A DNA stretch of 64,000 nt from Mycobacterium sp. IDR2000157661 (GTDB taxonomy: Bacteria; Actinomycetota; Actinomycetes; Mycobacteriales; Mycobacteriaceae): the NCBI RefSeq assembly GCF_022317005.1, contig NZ_CP081006.1:620001-684000 (forward strand). Direction: 5' to 3'. The notes under the pieces were generated by a model, which saw only the letters and a list, made by a program, of their open reading frames with translations, was not told the DNA's origin and made no database searches. Positions 46,245 through 58,048 of the stretch are shown piece by piece. The position numbers were made by a program, and so were the translations under genes. Position 1 is the stretch's first letter. Each line of letters opens with the position of its first letter.

Positions 46245-48182
46245 CTAGGCGCGGCGCTTGCGGCGCAGCAGCAGCCATCCGAGCAGAGCGGCGGCCGCGG
46301 CGACGGCGGCGCCGGCAGCCAGCCACCAAGCCAGACTGAACTTCACCCCGGTCTCGGCGGCGTCGGCTTGCGACGACTCGACCGCCACCGTCACCGGGTC
46401 CTGGCCCTGCGCGGCGATCACCGCGGCGCCGCCCAACCGCGCCCACCGCCGCACGTCGGCATCCAACCACTCGAGTAGCGAATCCAGCTGAGCGGCAGCG
46501 TTGTTGGAGGTCGCAACCAGCAATGGCCGGTTGTCGTCATAGACGGTCTGCAGCGAACCGAACCGCAGGCCCGGCTCCAACCGTAGTGTCGTGCGCTCAC
46601 CGTCGACGGTCTCGACGTCCAGGTCACCGTCCGCAGCGCTGCTGACCGGCAGTGTCACGTTCTGGTCTGGCCACGTGTCGGCGGAGATCACCACCGCCGG
46701 CAGTCGTGACGACATCGCCTCCTGGACCGATACCACCTGGGTGTCGATCGGCAGTGCGCTGAGGCGTTGCAGACCCTCCATGATCTGCACGGCCCGCTGC
46801 GTGTCGGCGAAAGACCCTTCGCTGATGCCGACCTGGACCCGCGGCATCAACGCCTGAGGCAGCGACTGAAACCCCAGCGGCGACGGGGGTTGCGCCGGGG
46901 CGCTTTCCACCGTCGTCGCACCGTCGATCGTCAGCGTCACCGGCTGGAATTCTCCGCACGGCCCGGTGTTGCCGCTGAGGTCGACGGCCACCCCCAGATT
47001 GGTGTAGCGCTGCAGCATGTCATTGGGGATCGTCACCCAACGGTCGATGACGCCGCTGGAGTCGGCGGGCCAGCGGTCCACCGTCTGACCGCCGACCGAG
47101 GCGACCACCTGAGCTCCGACGCTTGACGGCAGCGGCGTGTAGGAGCCCTTCAGTTGCACCCGCACATTCTTGACCGGCCGACCGAGCTTGGTCTGGTCGA
47201 GCGCGACCACGACCTGCGGCTCGAGCGCGGTGGCGTTGACGCCGGGCTGCCCGAGGTCGCGGATGGTCGTGACGTTCGGCGGCAGCTGGGGGCTCGAATG
47301 TATGGGACCGACCACCGCTTTCGATGACAACGCCAACCGGGCGATATCACTGGTGAGCAAGCGGGACTGGTTGCCGAGGTCGTCGGCTGATCCGGTGATC
47401 AGCAGCGGGGGTACCCCGTCGGCGCCCTGCAGTGCCACGGCCGCATCCGGCCCTTCCCGCACTACGATGTTGCGCTCGAAGGGAAGCGACGGTGTCGGCG
47501 GCGTCGACTCATCACCGCGCAGAGAAACCACTTCGACGTCGGGCTGCTGCTCCCCATAGCGGGCGACAACCGCAGTGGTGAGCCGCACGGCGGCATCCGA
47601 TTCGGCCCGCGTCGGCGATTCCGGCACGAAGATCGTCAAGCGTTCCAGCACCGGTGGCAGGAATTCGGCGACTACCGTCGGCGCCTCCTCCCTGCCGACG
47701 TAGGCGACGGCGGCGTTCACCAGGCGCAGCGGAATCGTCGTGTCGTAGAGGCAGTACCCTTCGGGCGGCAGCAACTGGCTGCGCAACAGCATCGTGATGG
47801 AGTTGTCGACGATCTGGGCGCCGGCCAGCGGAATGGAGATCGGGGACCGATCGGGCGGCAGGTCGACCCGCGCCAACATGCGGTTGTCCTGGGTGACGGC
47901 GATGCTGCCTGCGAGCACGTTGGGCGGCAACTCGACGACGGCGACCAAGGCATCAGGGGTCAGGCCGACGGGCACGGGAAGGATCAGCGTCTGCGTGCCT
48001 TGCAAACCGTAGAGCGCGATGTCGGCATCAGCGCCGAGCGCAGGCAGCCCCAACGTGGGCGCATCGGCCACTGCTCCGCCGCCGGCCGGCTGGGCGGGCG
48101 CCTGCGGGGGGACACTGATGGCGGGCAGGATCATCAGGCAGGCGACTGCGGCTGCCCACCCCCGACGACCCCCCACCCTCAC
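46245..48182 (-). CDS. BcsB-like periplasmic subunit of a polysaccharide synthase
   Basis: The 645 aa protein has a signal peptide (about 1-32), repeated beta-sandwich and Rossmann-like segments (for example PDALVAVVELPPNVLAGSIAVTQDNR near 75 and EGYCLYDTTIPLRLVNAAVAYVG near 145), and a single C-terminal helix with a RRKRR tail. This is the BcsB plan: a glycan-binding ectodomain anchored beside the synthase. It starts at GTG 48182 directly after a -10 box, so its message is probably leaderless. It is first in the four-gene operon and 109 bp after rpsQ. Confidence 0.82.
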   Translation of the reverse strand: MRVGGRRGWAAAVACLMILPAISVPPQAPAQPAGGGAVADAPTLGLPALGADADIALYGLQGTQTLILPVPVGLTPDALVAVVELPPNVLAGSIAVTQDNRMLARVDLPPDRSPISIPLAGAQIVDNSITMLLRSQLLPPEGYCLYDTTIPLRLVNAAVAYVGREEAPTVVAEFLPPVLERLTIFVPESPTRAESDAAVRLTTAVVARYGEQQPDVEVVSLRGDESTPPTPSLPFERNIVVREGPDAAVALQGADGVPPLLITGSADDLGNQSRLLTSDIARLALSSKAVVGPIHSSPQLPPNVTTIRDLGQPGVNATALEPQVVVALDQTKLGRPVKNVRVQLKGSYTPLPSSVGAQVVASVGGQTVDRWPADSSGVIDRWVTIPNDMLQRYTNLGVAVDLSGNTGPCGEFQPVTLTIDGATTVESAPAQPPSPLGFQSLPQALMPRVQVGISEGSFADTQRAVQIMEGLQRLSALPIDTQVVSVQEAMSSRLPAVVISADTWPDQNVTLPVSSAADGDLDVETVDGERTTLRLEPGLRFGSLQTVYDDNRPLLVATSNNAAAQLDSLLEWLDADVRRWARLGGAAVIAAQGQDPVTVAVESSQADAAETGVKFSLAWWLAAGAAVAAAAALLGWLLLRRKRRA

Positions 48183-48188
48183 GCTCAG

Positions 48189-48194
48189 AATCTA
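48189..48194 (-). promoter_or_regulatory. -10 box of a leaderless promoter for the polysaccharide operon
   Basis: TAGATT on the minus strand is followed by CTGAGC and then the GTG start at 48182, the spacing of a leaderless transcript. The -35 region (GTTCGG, 48217-48212) is weak. The gap also holds the palindrome GTGAGCTCAC at 48245-48254. No good terminator follows rpsQ, so read-through may also feed the operon. Confidence 0.5.
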
Positions 48195-48291
48195 GCCAAC
48201 AGCGTCGGCACCCGAACAGCGAATCCGTCGATCGTTACTTTGACGTGAGCTCACCGGACGAAGCCCACGGGGCCGGCCGGCGTAGCGCCTG

Positions 48292-48606
48292 CTACTTGGC
48301 CTTTTCCAGGATCTCCACGAGCCGCCAGCGCTTGGTCGCCGACAGCGGACGCGTCTCCATCAGCGAAACGCGGTCGCCGATGCCGGCGTCGCCGTTCTCG
48401 TCGTGCGCCTTGACCTTCTTGGTGGTCCGAATGATCTTGCCGTAGAGCGGATGGCTCTTGCGATCCTCCAGCTCGACCACGATGGTCTTCTGCATCTTGT
48501 CCGACACCACGTACCCGATGGCCGTCTTGCGGCGGCCACGCGTCTCCTCGACGCGCGGAGTGCGCCGCGGACCCGCAGCGCCCTTGGTCTCTTCTTTCGC
48601 AGCCAT
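48292..48606 (-). CDS. rpsQ: 30S ribosomal protein S17
   Basis: The 104 aa protein has the S17 OB-fold motif [40 protein letters not shown] after a 25-residue actinobacterial extension. It is last in the rpsJ operon. The start shares one base with the rpmC stop. Confidence 0.98.
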   Translation of the reverse strand: MAAKEETKGAAGPRRTPRVEETRGRRKTAIGYVVSDKMQKTIVVELEDRKSHPLYGKIIRTTKKVKAHDENGDAGIGDRVSLMETRPLSATKRWRLVEILEKAK

Positions 48607-48839
48607 TACGCTCCCTCACCTGCGGGCCCGGAGGCCAGGCCCAATTCACGTTCACGCAGCACGGTGTACACACGCGCGATCTCCTGGCGCACCAGGCGCA
48701 GCCGACGGTTGTTCGACAACTGGCCGGTCGCCATCTGGAAGCGCAGGTTGAACAGCTCTTCCTTGGACTCGCGCAGCCGGTCCCTCAGCTCGTCGTCGGT
48801 CAGTTCGCGCAGTTCACCCGGCGTCACTCCCACCGCCAT
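48606..48839 (-). CDS. rpmC: 50S ribosomal protein L29
   Basis: The 77 aa protein has the two-helix L29 fold with [32 protein letters not shown] and [22 protein letters not shown]29 lies at the tunnel exit. It has one-base overlaps with both neighbours. Confidence 0.98.
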   Translation of the reverse strand: MAVGVTPGELRELTDDELRDRLRESKEELFNLRFQMATGQLSNNRRLRLVRQEIARVYTVLRERELGLASGPAGEGA

Positions 48840-49255
48840 CAGAAGCGCTCCTCTCGGGTAACGATGCGTGCCTTGATAGGCAGCTTGTGAATCGCGCGGG
48901 TCAGCGCGGCCCTCGCGATCGCCTCATCGGGGTAGCTCAACTCGAAGAGCACACGGCCCGGCTTGACGTTGGCCACCCACCACTCCGGGGAACCCTTACC
49001 CGAACCCATGCGGGTCTCGGCGGGCTTCTTGGTCAGCGGACGGTCCGGGAAGATGTTGATCCACACCTTGCCGCCACGCTTGATGTGCCGGTTGATCGCG
49101 ATACGGGCCGACTCGATCTGCCGGTTGGTGATGTAGGCGTGCTCCAGTGCCTGGATGCCGTAGTCACCGAAGCTGACCGAGGTGCCGCCACTGGCGATCC
49201 CACGCTGCTTGGGATGATGCTGCTTGCGGTGCTTGACCTTGCGGGGAATTAGCAT
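48839..49255 (-). CDS. rplP: 50S ribosomal protein L16
   Basis: The 138 aa protein starts [15 protein letters not shown] and contains [38 protein letters not shown] and [20 protein letters not shown]16 shapes the A site. Confidence 0.98.
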   Translation of the reverse strand: MLIPRKVKHRKQHHPKQRGIASGGTSVSFGDYGIQALEHAYITNRQIESARIAINRHIKRGGKVWINIFPDRPLTKKPAETRMGSGKGSPEWWVANVKPGRVLFELSYPDEAIARAALTRAIHKLPIKARIVTREERF

Positions 49256-49257
49256 GA

Positions 49258-50798
<1,541 letters not shown>

Positions 50799-50826
50799 TA
50801 GAAGCCTTTGCTCTTCGCGCAAGCGC

Positions 50827-51108
50827 TCATCGCCGCTTGGCCTTCCGGTCGTCTTTGATGTGACCCTTGAACGTGCGGGTCGGTGCGAACTCGCCGAGCT
50901 TGTGCCCGACCATCGACTCGGTGACGAACACCGGGACATGCTTGCGGCCGTCGTGCACCGCGAAGGTGTGCCCGATGAAGTCGGGGATGATGGTCGACCG
51001 ACGCGACCAGGTCTTGATGACCTGCTTCGTGTTCTTCTCGTTCTGCACGTCGACCTTCTTGAGCAGATGGTCGTCGACGAACGGACCCTTCTTCAGGCTG
51101 CGTGGCAT
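50827..51108 (-). CDS. rpsS: 30S ribosomal protein S19
   Basis: The 93 aa protein starts [19 protein letters not shown] and ends [23 protein letters not shown]19 lies in the 30S head. Confidence 0.98.
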   Translation of the reverse strand: MPRSLKKGPFVDDHLLKKVDVQNEKNTKQVIKTWSRRSTIIPDFIGHTFAVHDGRKHVPVFVTESMVGHKLGEFAPTRTFKGHIKDDRKAKRR

Positions 51109-51130
51109 CGCTCTGGTGTTCCTTTCCGGC

Positions 51131-51967
<837 letters not shown>

Positions 51968-51990
51968 GATGCGTAGGTTCTCCCTGCCGG

Positions 51991-52293
51991 CTAGGCCGGC
52001 GCTCCGAACAGGTCGATGGGCTTGCTACCGGCGGCCAGCGTGACGATGGCGCGCTTGGTGCTCTTGCGCCGGCCATAGCCGGTCCGGGTGCGCTTGCGCT
52101 TGCCCTGGCGGTTGGCGGTGTTCACCGAATCGACCTTGACGCCGAAGATCTTCTCGACAGCGATCTTGATCTGCGTCTTGTTCGAGTCGGGGTGCACCAC
52201 GAAGGTGTACACGTTGTCCTCGATCAGCCCATAGGACTTCTCGGAGATGACCGGGGACAGGATGATGTCGCGGGGATCAGACACGGTCGCCAT
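51991..52293 (-). CDS. rplW: 50S ribosomal protein L23
   Basis: The 100 aa protein has [38 protein letters not shown] and the [25 protein letters not shown] loop. L23 docks trigger factor and SRP at the tunnel exit. It abuts rplD. Confidence 0.98.
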   Translation of the reverse strand: MATVSDPRDIILSPVISEKSYGLIEDNVYTFVVHPDSNKTQIKIAVEKIFGVKVDSVNTANRQGKRKRTRTGYGRRKSTKRAIVTLAAGSKPIDLFGAPA

Positions 52294-52983
52294 CTACGCC
52301 GATACCTCCTCAGCGGATTCGTTGTCGGCGGTGTTCGCCGCGATGTAGGTGTTGAGCGCCTCGACGCTGAAGACCACGTCGTCGGCCTTGAGCACGTCGT
52401 AGGTGTTGAGCTGGTCGGGCGAGATCACATGCACGCCTTGCAGATTGCGCACGCTCTTGGCGCCCGTCTCGTCGCTGCGGCCGATGACCACCAGCACCTG
52501 CGGGCGGTCGGTGAGAGTGCCCAGGAACGCCTTGGCGCCCTTGGTCGACGGTGTCTGACCCTCGACCAGTTCGGTGATGGCGTGGATGCGGCCGTTTCGC
52601 GCCCGGTCCGACAGTGCCCCGCGCAGTGCGGCGGCGATCATTTTCTTGGGCGTGCGCTGGCTGTAGTCGCGCGGCTTGGGGCCGTGCACGGTGCCGCCGC
52701 CGGCGAACTGCGGAGCACGCGTCGAACCCTGGCGGGCGCGGCCGGTGCCCTTCTGCCGATACGGCTTCTTGCCACCGCCGCGCACTTCGCCGCGGGTCTT
52801 CGTCGAGTGCGTGCCCTGTCGCGCCGCGGCGCGCTGGGCCTCGACGACCTGATGCATCAACGCGATGTTCGGCTCGACGTCGAACAGCTCGGCGGGCAGC
52901 TCGACGGACCCGTCCTTCGCACCCGCCGGGGTACGGACGTCGATCTTCAGTGCCTTCGCGGCCTCTGTGTTGTTGGCAGCCAT
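52294..52983 (-). CDS. rplD: 50S ribosomal protein L4
   Basis: The 229 aa protein carries the tunnel loop with [44 protein letters not shown] near 63-106. In E. coli, L4 also represses the S10 operon; nothing here shows that for mycobacteria. Confidence 0.98.
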   Translation of the reverse strand: MAANNTEAAKALKIDVRTPAGAKDGSVELPAELFDVEPNIALMHQVVEAQRAAARQGTHSTKTRGEVRGGGKKPYRQKGTGRARQGSTRAPQFAGGGTVHGPKPRDYSQRTPKKMIAAALRGALSDRARNGRIHAITELVEGQTPSTKGAKAFLGTLTDRPQVLVVIGRSDETGAKSVRNLQGVHVISPDQLNTYDVLKADDVVFSVEALNTYIAANTADNESAEEVSA

Positions 52984-52985
52984 GT

Positions 52986-53639
52986 CTACTTCTCGCCTCG
53001 CTTGATTGCGGTGCGGACCATCACGAGCCCGCCGTTGCGGCCGGGGATCGCCCCCTTGATCAGCAGCACGCCGTTCTCGGCATCGACCTTGTGCACCAAC
53101 AGGTTCTGCGTCGTCACCCGGTCATTGCCCATCCGGCCGGCCATCCGGGTGCCCTTGAACACGCGGGCGGGGGTGGCGCAGCCGCCGATCGAACCGGGGC
53201 GGCGGTGCACTGCCTGCGCGCCGTGGCTGGCGCCCTGGCCACGGAAGCCGTGGCGCTTCATGGTGCCTGCGAAACCCTTGCCCTTGCTGGTTCCCGTCAC
53301 GTCGACGTAGTTGCCGTCGGCGAAGATCTCGGCGGTCAGCTCCTGGCCCACCTCGTACTCGGCGGCGGCGGACTCGTCGTCGAGCCGCAGCTCGGCGAGG
53401 TGACGGCGCGGGTTGACCCCGGCGGCGGAGTACTGACCCGTCACCGGCCTGTTGACCTTGCGCGGGCTGATCTCGCCGTAGGCCAGCTGCACCGCGCTGT
53501 AACCGTCGCGCTCCGGTGTGCGGATGCGCGTCACCACATTGGGCCCGGCCTTGACGACCGTCACCGGCACGACTCGGTTGTTCTCGTCGAACACCTGCGT
53601 CATGCCCAGCTTGGTGCCCAGAATGCCTCTCCTAGCCAT
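52986..53639 (-). CDS. rplC: 50S ribosomal protein L3
   Basis: The 217 aa protein starts [17 protein letters not shown] at ATG 53639 and contains the central [43 protein letters not shown] with the methylated-Gln region. It follows rpsJ by 13 bp. Confidence 0.98.
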   Translation of the reverse strand: MARRGILGTKLGMTQVFDENNRVVPVTVVKAGPNVVTRIRTPERDGYSAVQLAYGEISPRKVNRPVTGQYSAAGVNPRRHLAELRLDDESAAAEYEVGQELTAEIFADGNYVDVTGTSKGKGFAGTMKRHGFRGQGASHGAQAVHRRPGSIGGCATPARVFKGTRMAGRMGNDRVTTQNLLVHKVDAENGVLLIKGAIPGRNGGLVMVRTAIKRGEK

Positions 53640-53652
53640 TTCTCGGGTTCCT

Positions 53653-53958
53653 TTACTGGATGTTGACGTCGACGCTGGCCGGCAGATCGATGCGCATGAG
53701 GGCGTCAACGGTCTTCGGCGTCGGGTCGAGGATGTCGATCAGCCGCTTGTGCGTACGCATCTCGAAGTGCTCCCGCGAGTCCTTGTACTTGTGCGGGGAC
53801 CGGATCACGCAGTACACGTTCTTCTCGGTCGGCAGCGGCACGGGGCCAACCACGCTGGCGCCGGTTCTGGTGACCGTCTCCACGATCTTGCGCGCCGAGG
53901 CGTCGATCGCCTCGTGGTCGTAGGCCTTGAGCCTGATGCGGATCTTCTGTCCCGCCAC
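53653..53958 (-). CDS. rpsJ: 30S ribosomal protein S10
   Basis: The 101 aa protein has [29 protein letters not shown] and [23 protein letters not shown]. It is first in the S10 operon. Besides ribosome assembly, S10 (NusE) takes part in antitermination. Confidence 0.98.
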
Positions 53959-54353
53959 GCTTCTCCTACCTCACTCTTCGTGGGCCCATGTCTGGGCCGC
54001 TCGTCCCTGCGCACTCGCGCTGGTATGCCGCCGCTGTTCTTCTGTCTGTGGTTCACCGGTCCCCGCGGTCGGGTGTGTCGCCCGCACGCATTCGTCCGCG
54101 CCGAAATAATCGTCACGATCGAGGTAGGCACCGGATGCGCCCGGTTGGGCGCCGGCCGTATGCCCCGGCCAGGCGGTCCGACAGGCACCGACCCGGCTCA
54201 AGGCAACCCGAACAGTATGCCTGACGAACGGGCCCGCTCCAAATCTCTGGCCACGGGGTATGGGCGCCACTCGGTTGACTCTGCGCCCACGGCGCCCAAT
54301 AGCGCCGAACTCACGCCGTATGCGCAGCGTCGACGCAGGTCGGCGATGCTCGG
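53959..54353 (-). other. rpsJ promoter/leader region, no gene
   Basis: These 395 bp must hold the S10-operon promoter. The best minus-strand -10 is TACTGT (54217-54212), with only a weak TTGGAG 19 bp ahead, so the call is uncertain. If it is right, the rpsJ leader is about 245 nt, long enough for regulatory structure. No coding sequence is convincing here. Confidence 0.35.
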
Positions 54354-55946
54354 CTAACTCCGCACCCCCGCCCAGAATGCGCACTCGTGGTTCTGCTCGT
54401 AGTCGGTGACGACGCGATTGCCGTCGGGCCGAAGCGACATCCGCCGCCCGGCCCGCCCGTCGGTCACCGGCGGCCAGTCGGGACCGGGTGCTGCGGTGCT
54501 CACGAAGCTGCTCCAGTAGTCGATCATCTGCTCGGCGAGCCGCTGCTGGGCGGTGTTGAACGCGGGCGCACCGCCGACGTCGAACAGATACTGCAACTCG
54601 AGCGAATGGGCGGCACCGATGGGGAACGGTGCCGCCTGCAGCGGCTCGGGAGCCGGCGCCCCGCGATCGTTGAACTCGTAGGAATACACGGGCGCGGACG
54701 CGTGAGCGTCGGCGATGAAGTCCGCCACGCAGGCGAAATCGCCCGCCGTCATCGCCGCCGAGTAGGCCTGCGCCACGTCGCCGCCGAAACGCTCCGGCGG
54801 ATAGCGCGCTGCGACGGCGTCAGCGGCCGGGCCGAATGCCTCGGCGAGCAGTTCGGGATATTTCGCCGCGTCGAATTGGCGGCCGCGGAGGTACTGCAGG
54901 GCGGTGAAGAAGGTGAACTCGTCGGCGGTGGTTCCGATCATCACCGGTACGGGAGCCGCCCTGCCCTCGGCGATTCCGACCACCGGGTTGACCGGCAGCA
55001 CCGGGGTTCCGGTGACCGGACCGCTCAAGCGCTCGGTGCCGAACCGGCCGTACATCAGCGGGTGCTGGAATCTGTCCGCGGGCAACGCGCGCAGACAGGC
55101 AGCCACGTCGGCGCGGTCAGGGCATCCGACCTCAGCGGCATAGGCAGTGCTGGTCAGCTCGGCGGTCGGCAGGTCGTACTGCGCCTGGCACGGCGCGCTC
55201 TGGATGATCGCCGCGCGGAACAGTCCCGCTGATCCCGGCGCCACCAGGTGGTCGCACACCGCCATGCCGCCGGCCGACTCGCCCGCGATCGTCACCCTGT
55301 CCGGGTCACCTCCGAACGCGGCGATGTTGTCCCGCACCCAGCGCAGCGCCGCCTGCTGGTCCGCGAGCCCGTAGTTGCCGATGGCATCATGTCGACGAGG
55401 GTCGCGGCCCAGCGCGGGGTCAGCCAGGAAGCCGAGGGCGCCGAGACGGTAGTTGATGGTGACGACGACGATGTCGCCCTGGCTCACCAACCGGCGCGCG
55501 TCGTAGAGGTCGCCGCTGCCGTTGAAGAATCCACCGCCGTGAATCCACACCATGACCGCGCGCGGCTGCGGCGACGGCGGGGGCGTCCACACGTTGACGA
55601 ACAGGCAATCTTCACTGGTGCGCCTTCGGTCGACCTCGGTGGTGACGTCCTGGACACAGCGGGCACCCGGACTGCTGGCGTCGCGCAGCCCGCTCCATGC
55701 CGCTACCGGCGCGGGCGGCTGCCAGCGCAGCGGGCCGACAGGCGGAGCGGCGTAGGGGATTCCGGCGAAGTAGCGATGGTCGTCGGCGGTGGTGCCGCGC
55801 AATGCTCCCGCCGCGGTGTGCACCACGGCCGGATCGGTGGGCGGGTCCTCGAGCACCGCCCCTCCCCGTCCGCAGGCGGCCAGCAGCGCCGCCGACACCA
55901 GCGCGGCCACGACCGTGCGGGTGAGGGGAACGGCGGCGCGTCGCAT
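54354..55946 (-). CDS. type B carboxylesterase, predicted lipoprotein
   Basis: The 530 aa alpha/beta hydrolase starts at ATG 55946. A signal peptide ends in the lipobox LLAACG (Cys about 25). The carboxylesterase signature is EDCLFVNVWTP, the oxyanion region is VWIHGGGFFNGSG, and the nucleophile Ser is in IAGESAGGMAVCDHL near 210. Acidic and His residues of the triad (TADEFTFF; IGAAHSLELQYLF near 435) are present. It should act on ester substrates at the outer face of the membrane. It is divergent from the P450 gene by 136 bp. Confidence 0.88.
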   Translation of the reverse strand: MRRAAVPLTRTVVAALVSAALLAACGRGGAVLEDPPTDPAVVHTAAGALRGTTADDHRYFAGIPYAAPPVGPLRWQPPAPVAAWSGLRDASSPGARCVQDVTTEVDRRRTSEDCLFVNVWTPPPSPQPRAVMVWIHGGGFFNGSGDLYDARRLVSQGDIVVVTINYRLGALGFLADPALGRDPRRHDAIGNYGLADQQAALRWVRDNIAAFGGDPDRVTIAGESAGGMAVCDHLVAPGSAGLFRAAIIQSAPCQAQYDLPTAELTSTAYAAEVGCPDRADVAACLRALPADRFQHPLMYGRFGTERLSGPVTGTPVLPVNPVVGIAEGRAAPVPVMIGTTADEFTFFTALQYLRGRQFDAAKYPELLAEAFGPAADAVAARYPPERFGGDVAQAYSAAMTAGDFACVADFIADAHASAPVYSYEFNDRGAPAPEPLQAAPFPIGAAHSLELQYLFDVGGAPAFNTAQQRLAEQMIDYWSSFVSTAAPGPDWPPVTDGRAGRRMSLRPDGNRVVTDYEQNHECAFWAGVRS

Positions 55947-56030
55947 GACGCCCGAGCCTACTGAGACCCCCACCGAGACCAAGTTGTCCGCTTGCCTTCC
56001 CCGCCGTGGGCGCCATCACATAGACTTACT

Positions 56031-56048
56031 ACTTGACACCCGTCAAGT
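56031..56048. promoter_or_regulatory. palindromic operator upstream of the P450 gene
   Basis: ACTTGACACCCGTCAAGT has perfect 7 bp arms around ACCC, 35 bp before the P450 start and 85 bp before the esterase start. It is typical in size for a TetR or GntR site. It differs from the operators at the nearby TetR gene, so a different protein probably binds it. Confidence 0.5.
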
Positions 56049-56082
56049 TTTCCGGCCCGCCCCGGAAGTCGAAGGAGCCCGT

Positions 56083-57333
56083 ATGAATCCACGGACGATG
56101 GACGACGCCGCGAAAGTCCTGGCCGACCCCACGGCCTACGCCGACGACGAACGGCTGCACACGGCGCTGACCCATCTGCGGGCGAACAACCCGGTGGCGT
56201 GGGTCGACAATCCGCCGTACCGGCCGTTCTGGGCGATCACCAAGCACGCCGACATCATGGACATCGAGCGCGCCAACGACCTGTTTCTGTCGGAACCCCG
56301 CCCGCTGCTGGCCCGGGCCGAGGCCGACGACGTACTCAAGCAACAGCAGGCCGCGGGCCTGGGTATCCGCACGCTGATCCACATGGATGATCCGCACCAC
56401 CGCAAGGTGCGCGCCATCGGCGCCGACTGGTTCCGGCCGAAGGCGATGCGGGCACTCAAGGTTCGCGTCGACGAGCTCGCCAAGCGCTACGTCGACACCA
56501 TGCGCGACATCGGTCCCGAATGCGACTTCGTCACCGATATCGCGGTGAATTTCCCGCTGTACGTGATTCTTTCGCTGCTCGGCCTGCCCGAGGACGACTT
56601 CCCGCGAATGCTCAAGCTCACTCAGGAGATGTTCGGCGGCGACGACGAGGAGCACCAGCGCGGCGGTTCGACGGAGGACCTGCTCGCGGTGTTGGCCGAC
56701 TTCTTCAACTACTTCTCGGCGCTGACGGCGTCGCGGCGGGCCACTCCCACCGAGGATCTGGCCTCGGCCATCGCCAACGGCCGCGTGGACGGGGAGTTGA
56801 TGTCCGACATGGACACCCTGTCGTACTACGTGATCGTGGCCAGTGCCGGACACGACACCACCAAGGACGCCATCTCTGGTGGGCTGCACGCGCTCATCGA
56901 GAACCCCGATGAACTCGACCGACTGCGCGGCGACCTGAGCCTGATGCCGACGGCGGTCGAGGAGATGATCCGCTGGACGACACCGGTCAAGGAGTTCATG
57001 CGCACCGCGGCCGAGGACACCGAAGTCAGGGGCGTGAAGATCGCCAAGGGCGAATCCGTCTACCTCGCTTACGTTTCCGGCAACCGCGACGAGGACGTCT
57101 TCGATGAGCCGTTCCGCTTCGACGTGGGCCGCGATCCGAACAAGCACGTGTCGTTCGGCTACGGGGTGCACTATTGCCTGGGCGCCGCGCTGGCGCGCAT
57201 GGAGATGACCAGTCTGTTCACCGAACTGGTACCGCGACTGGAGTCGATCGAGCTGGCCGGCACACCGGAGCTGTCCGCCACCACCTTCGTCGGCGGCCTC
57301 AAGCACCTGCCTATTCGGTACTCGGTGCGCTGA
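56083..57333 (+). CDS. cytochrome P450
   Basis: The 416 aa soluble bacterial P450 starts at ATG 56083 behind GAAGGAG. The I-helix is VIVASAGHDTTKDAISGG near 245-262 (acid/alcohol pair as HDT), the K-helix ExxR is in VEEMIRWTTPVKEF near 290, and the heme Cys is in FGYGVHYCLGAALARM near 360. It resembles the sterol/lipid-oxidising P450 families of mycobacteria (CYP125/142 relatives), but the substrate is not assigned. Its last 23 nt overlap the convergent TetR gene. Confidence 0.92.
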   Translation: MNPRTMDDAAKVLADPTAYADDERLHTALTHLRANNPVAWVDNPPYRPFWAITKHADIMDIERANDLFLSEPRPLLARAEADDVLKQQQAAGLGIRTLIHMDDPHHRKVRAIGADWFRPKAMRALKVRVDELAKRYVDTMRDIGPECDFVTDIAVNFPLYVILSLLGLPEDDFPRMLKLTQEMFGGDDEEHQRGGSTEDLLAVLADFFNYFSALTASRRATPTEDLASAIANGRVDGELMSDMDTLSYYVIVASAGHDTTKDAISGGLHALIENPDELDRLRGDLSLMPTAVEEMIRWTTPVKEFMRTAAEDTEVRGVKIAKGESVYLAYVSGNRDEDVFDEPFRFDVGRDPNKHVSFGYGVHYCLGAALARMEMTSLFTELVPRLESIELAGTPELSATTFVGGLKHLPIRYSVR

Positions 57334-57952
57334 GCCCCCGCGGCTTCCGCGCGTGCGTCGCCAGGAAGCCGTCGACGGCGGCCTCCGCGCACGCCCGGTA
57401 GTCGAACTCCGCCACGGTCGAGAGCTTGCCCAGGATGAGCGGACCGATGAGCAGGGCGAGCGTCTGGATGCGGTCCGTCTCGTCGAGTTCGGCGTCGGCA
57501 TCGGCACTGTCGAGGATTGCGTCGAACGGCGCCGAGTACAGCTGGATGATCCGCGACTTCAATGTCCCGACGGAGTCCGAATCACTCTGCGCGCCAGCGG
57601 GATAGACACCGGCATCGGGTCCGGATGCGAGCCACGTCATCGCGGTGAGCATGGCGGGCACCTCGGCGATCGATTCCGCCCAGCCGACCACGACGGCGAT
57701 CAACCGGTCACGGACGCTGCCGTCGGCGGGCGGCATCGGGGCGGGGCTGAGCAGGCTCATGAAGGCCGCGGCCATCAGGTCGTTGGCGCCGGAGAAGTGG
57801 CGGTACAGGGTGGCCCGCGCTACGTTGGCGGTGCGGGTCACCGCATCGATGGTGACAGCGTTGGGCCCGCCCGAACGCAGCAGGGCCGTCGCGGCCTCGA
57901 GCAGGCGGGCCCGCGACCGCGCCGGCCGCGGATCATTGCTTTCGCCGGCCAT
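57311..57952 (-). CDS. TetR-family regulator of the adjacent efflux pump
   Basis: The 213 aa protein has the N-terminal TetR HTH (ARLLEAATALLRSGGPNAVTIDAVTRTANVARATLYRHFSGANDLMAAAF, residues about 15-64) and a ligand-binding C-terminal domain with a C-terminal dimerisation helix. It is divergent from the MFS transporter; the 96 bp between them contains two matching inverted repeats. Local control of the pump is therefore likely. Confidence 0.9.
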   Translation of the reverse strand: MAGESNDPRPARSRARLLEAATALLRSGGPNAVTIDAVTRTANVARATLYRHFSGANDLMAAAFMSLLSPAPMPPADGSVRDRLIAVVVGWAESIAEVPAMLTAMTWLASGPDAGVYPAGAQSDSDSVGTLKSRIIQLYSAPFDAILDSADADAELDETDRIQTLALLIGPLILGKLSTVAEFDYRACAEAAVDGFLATHARKPRGLSAPSTE

Positions 57953-57976
57953 CGTTTACCGCACCTCCTCCGCGGG

Positions 57977-58013
57977 AACAAGACTATCGGTCTTGTTACA
58001 AGACTGTTAGTCT
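57977..58013. promoter_or_regulatory. two tandem TetR operators between tetR and the MFS gene
   Basis: Site 1 is AACAAGAC-TATCG-GTCTTGTT (57977-57997, perfect 8 bp arms). Site 2 is AGACT-GTT-AGTCT (58001-58013, perfect 5 bp arms), preceded by ACA so that it again begins ACAAGACT. The centres are about 20 bp apart, two helical turns, which suits two dimers on one face. Confidence 0.8.
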
Positions 58014-58048
58014 CAAAAATCTCTACTTGCGAAAGTGAGCGACGATCG

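Noticed and set aside
54200..54245. Firm promoter call for rpsJ
   Set aside because: TACTGT is acceptable, but no good -35 lies at 16-18 bp; kept only as a possibility within the gap entry.
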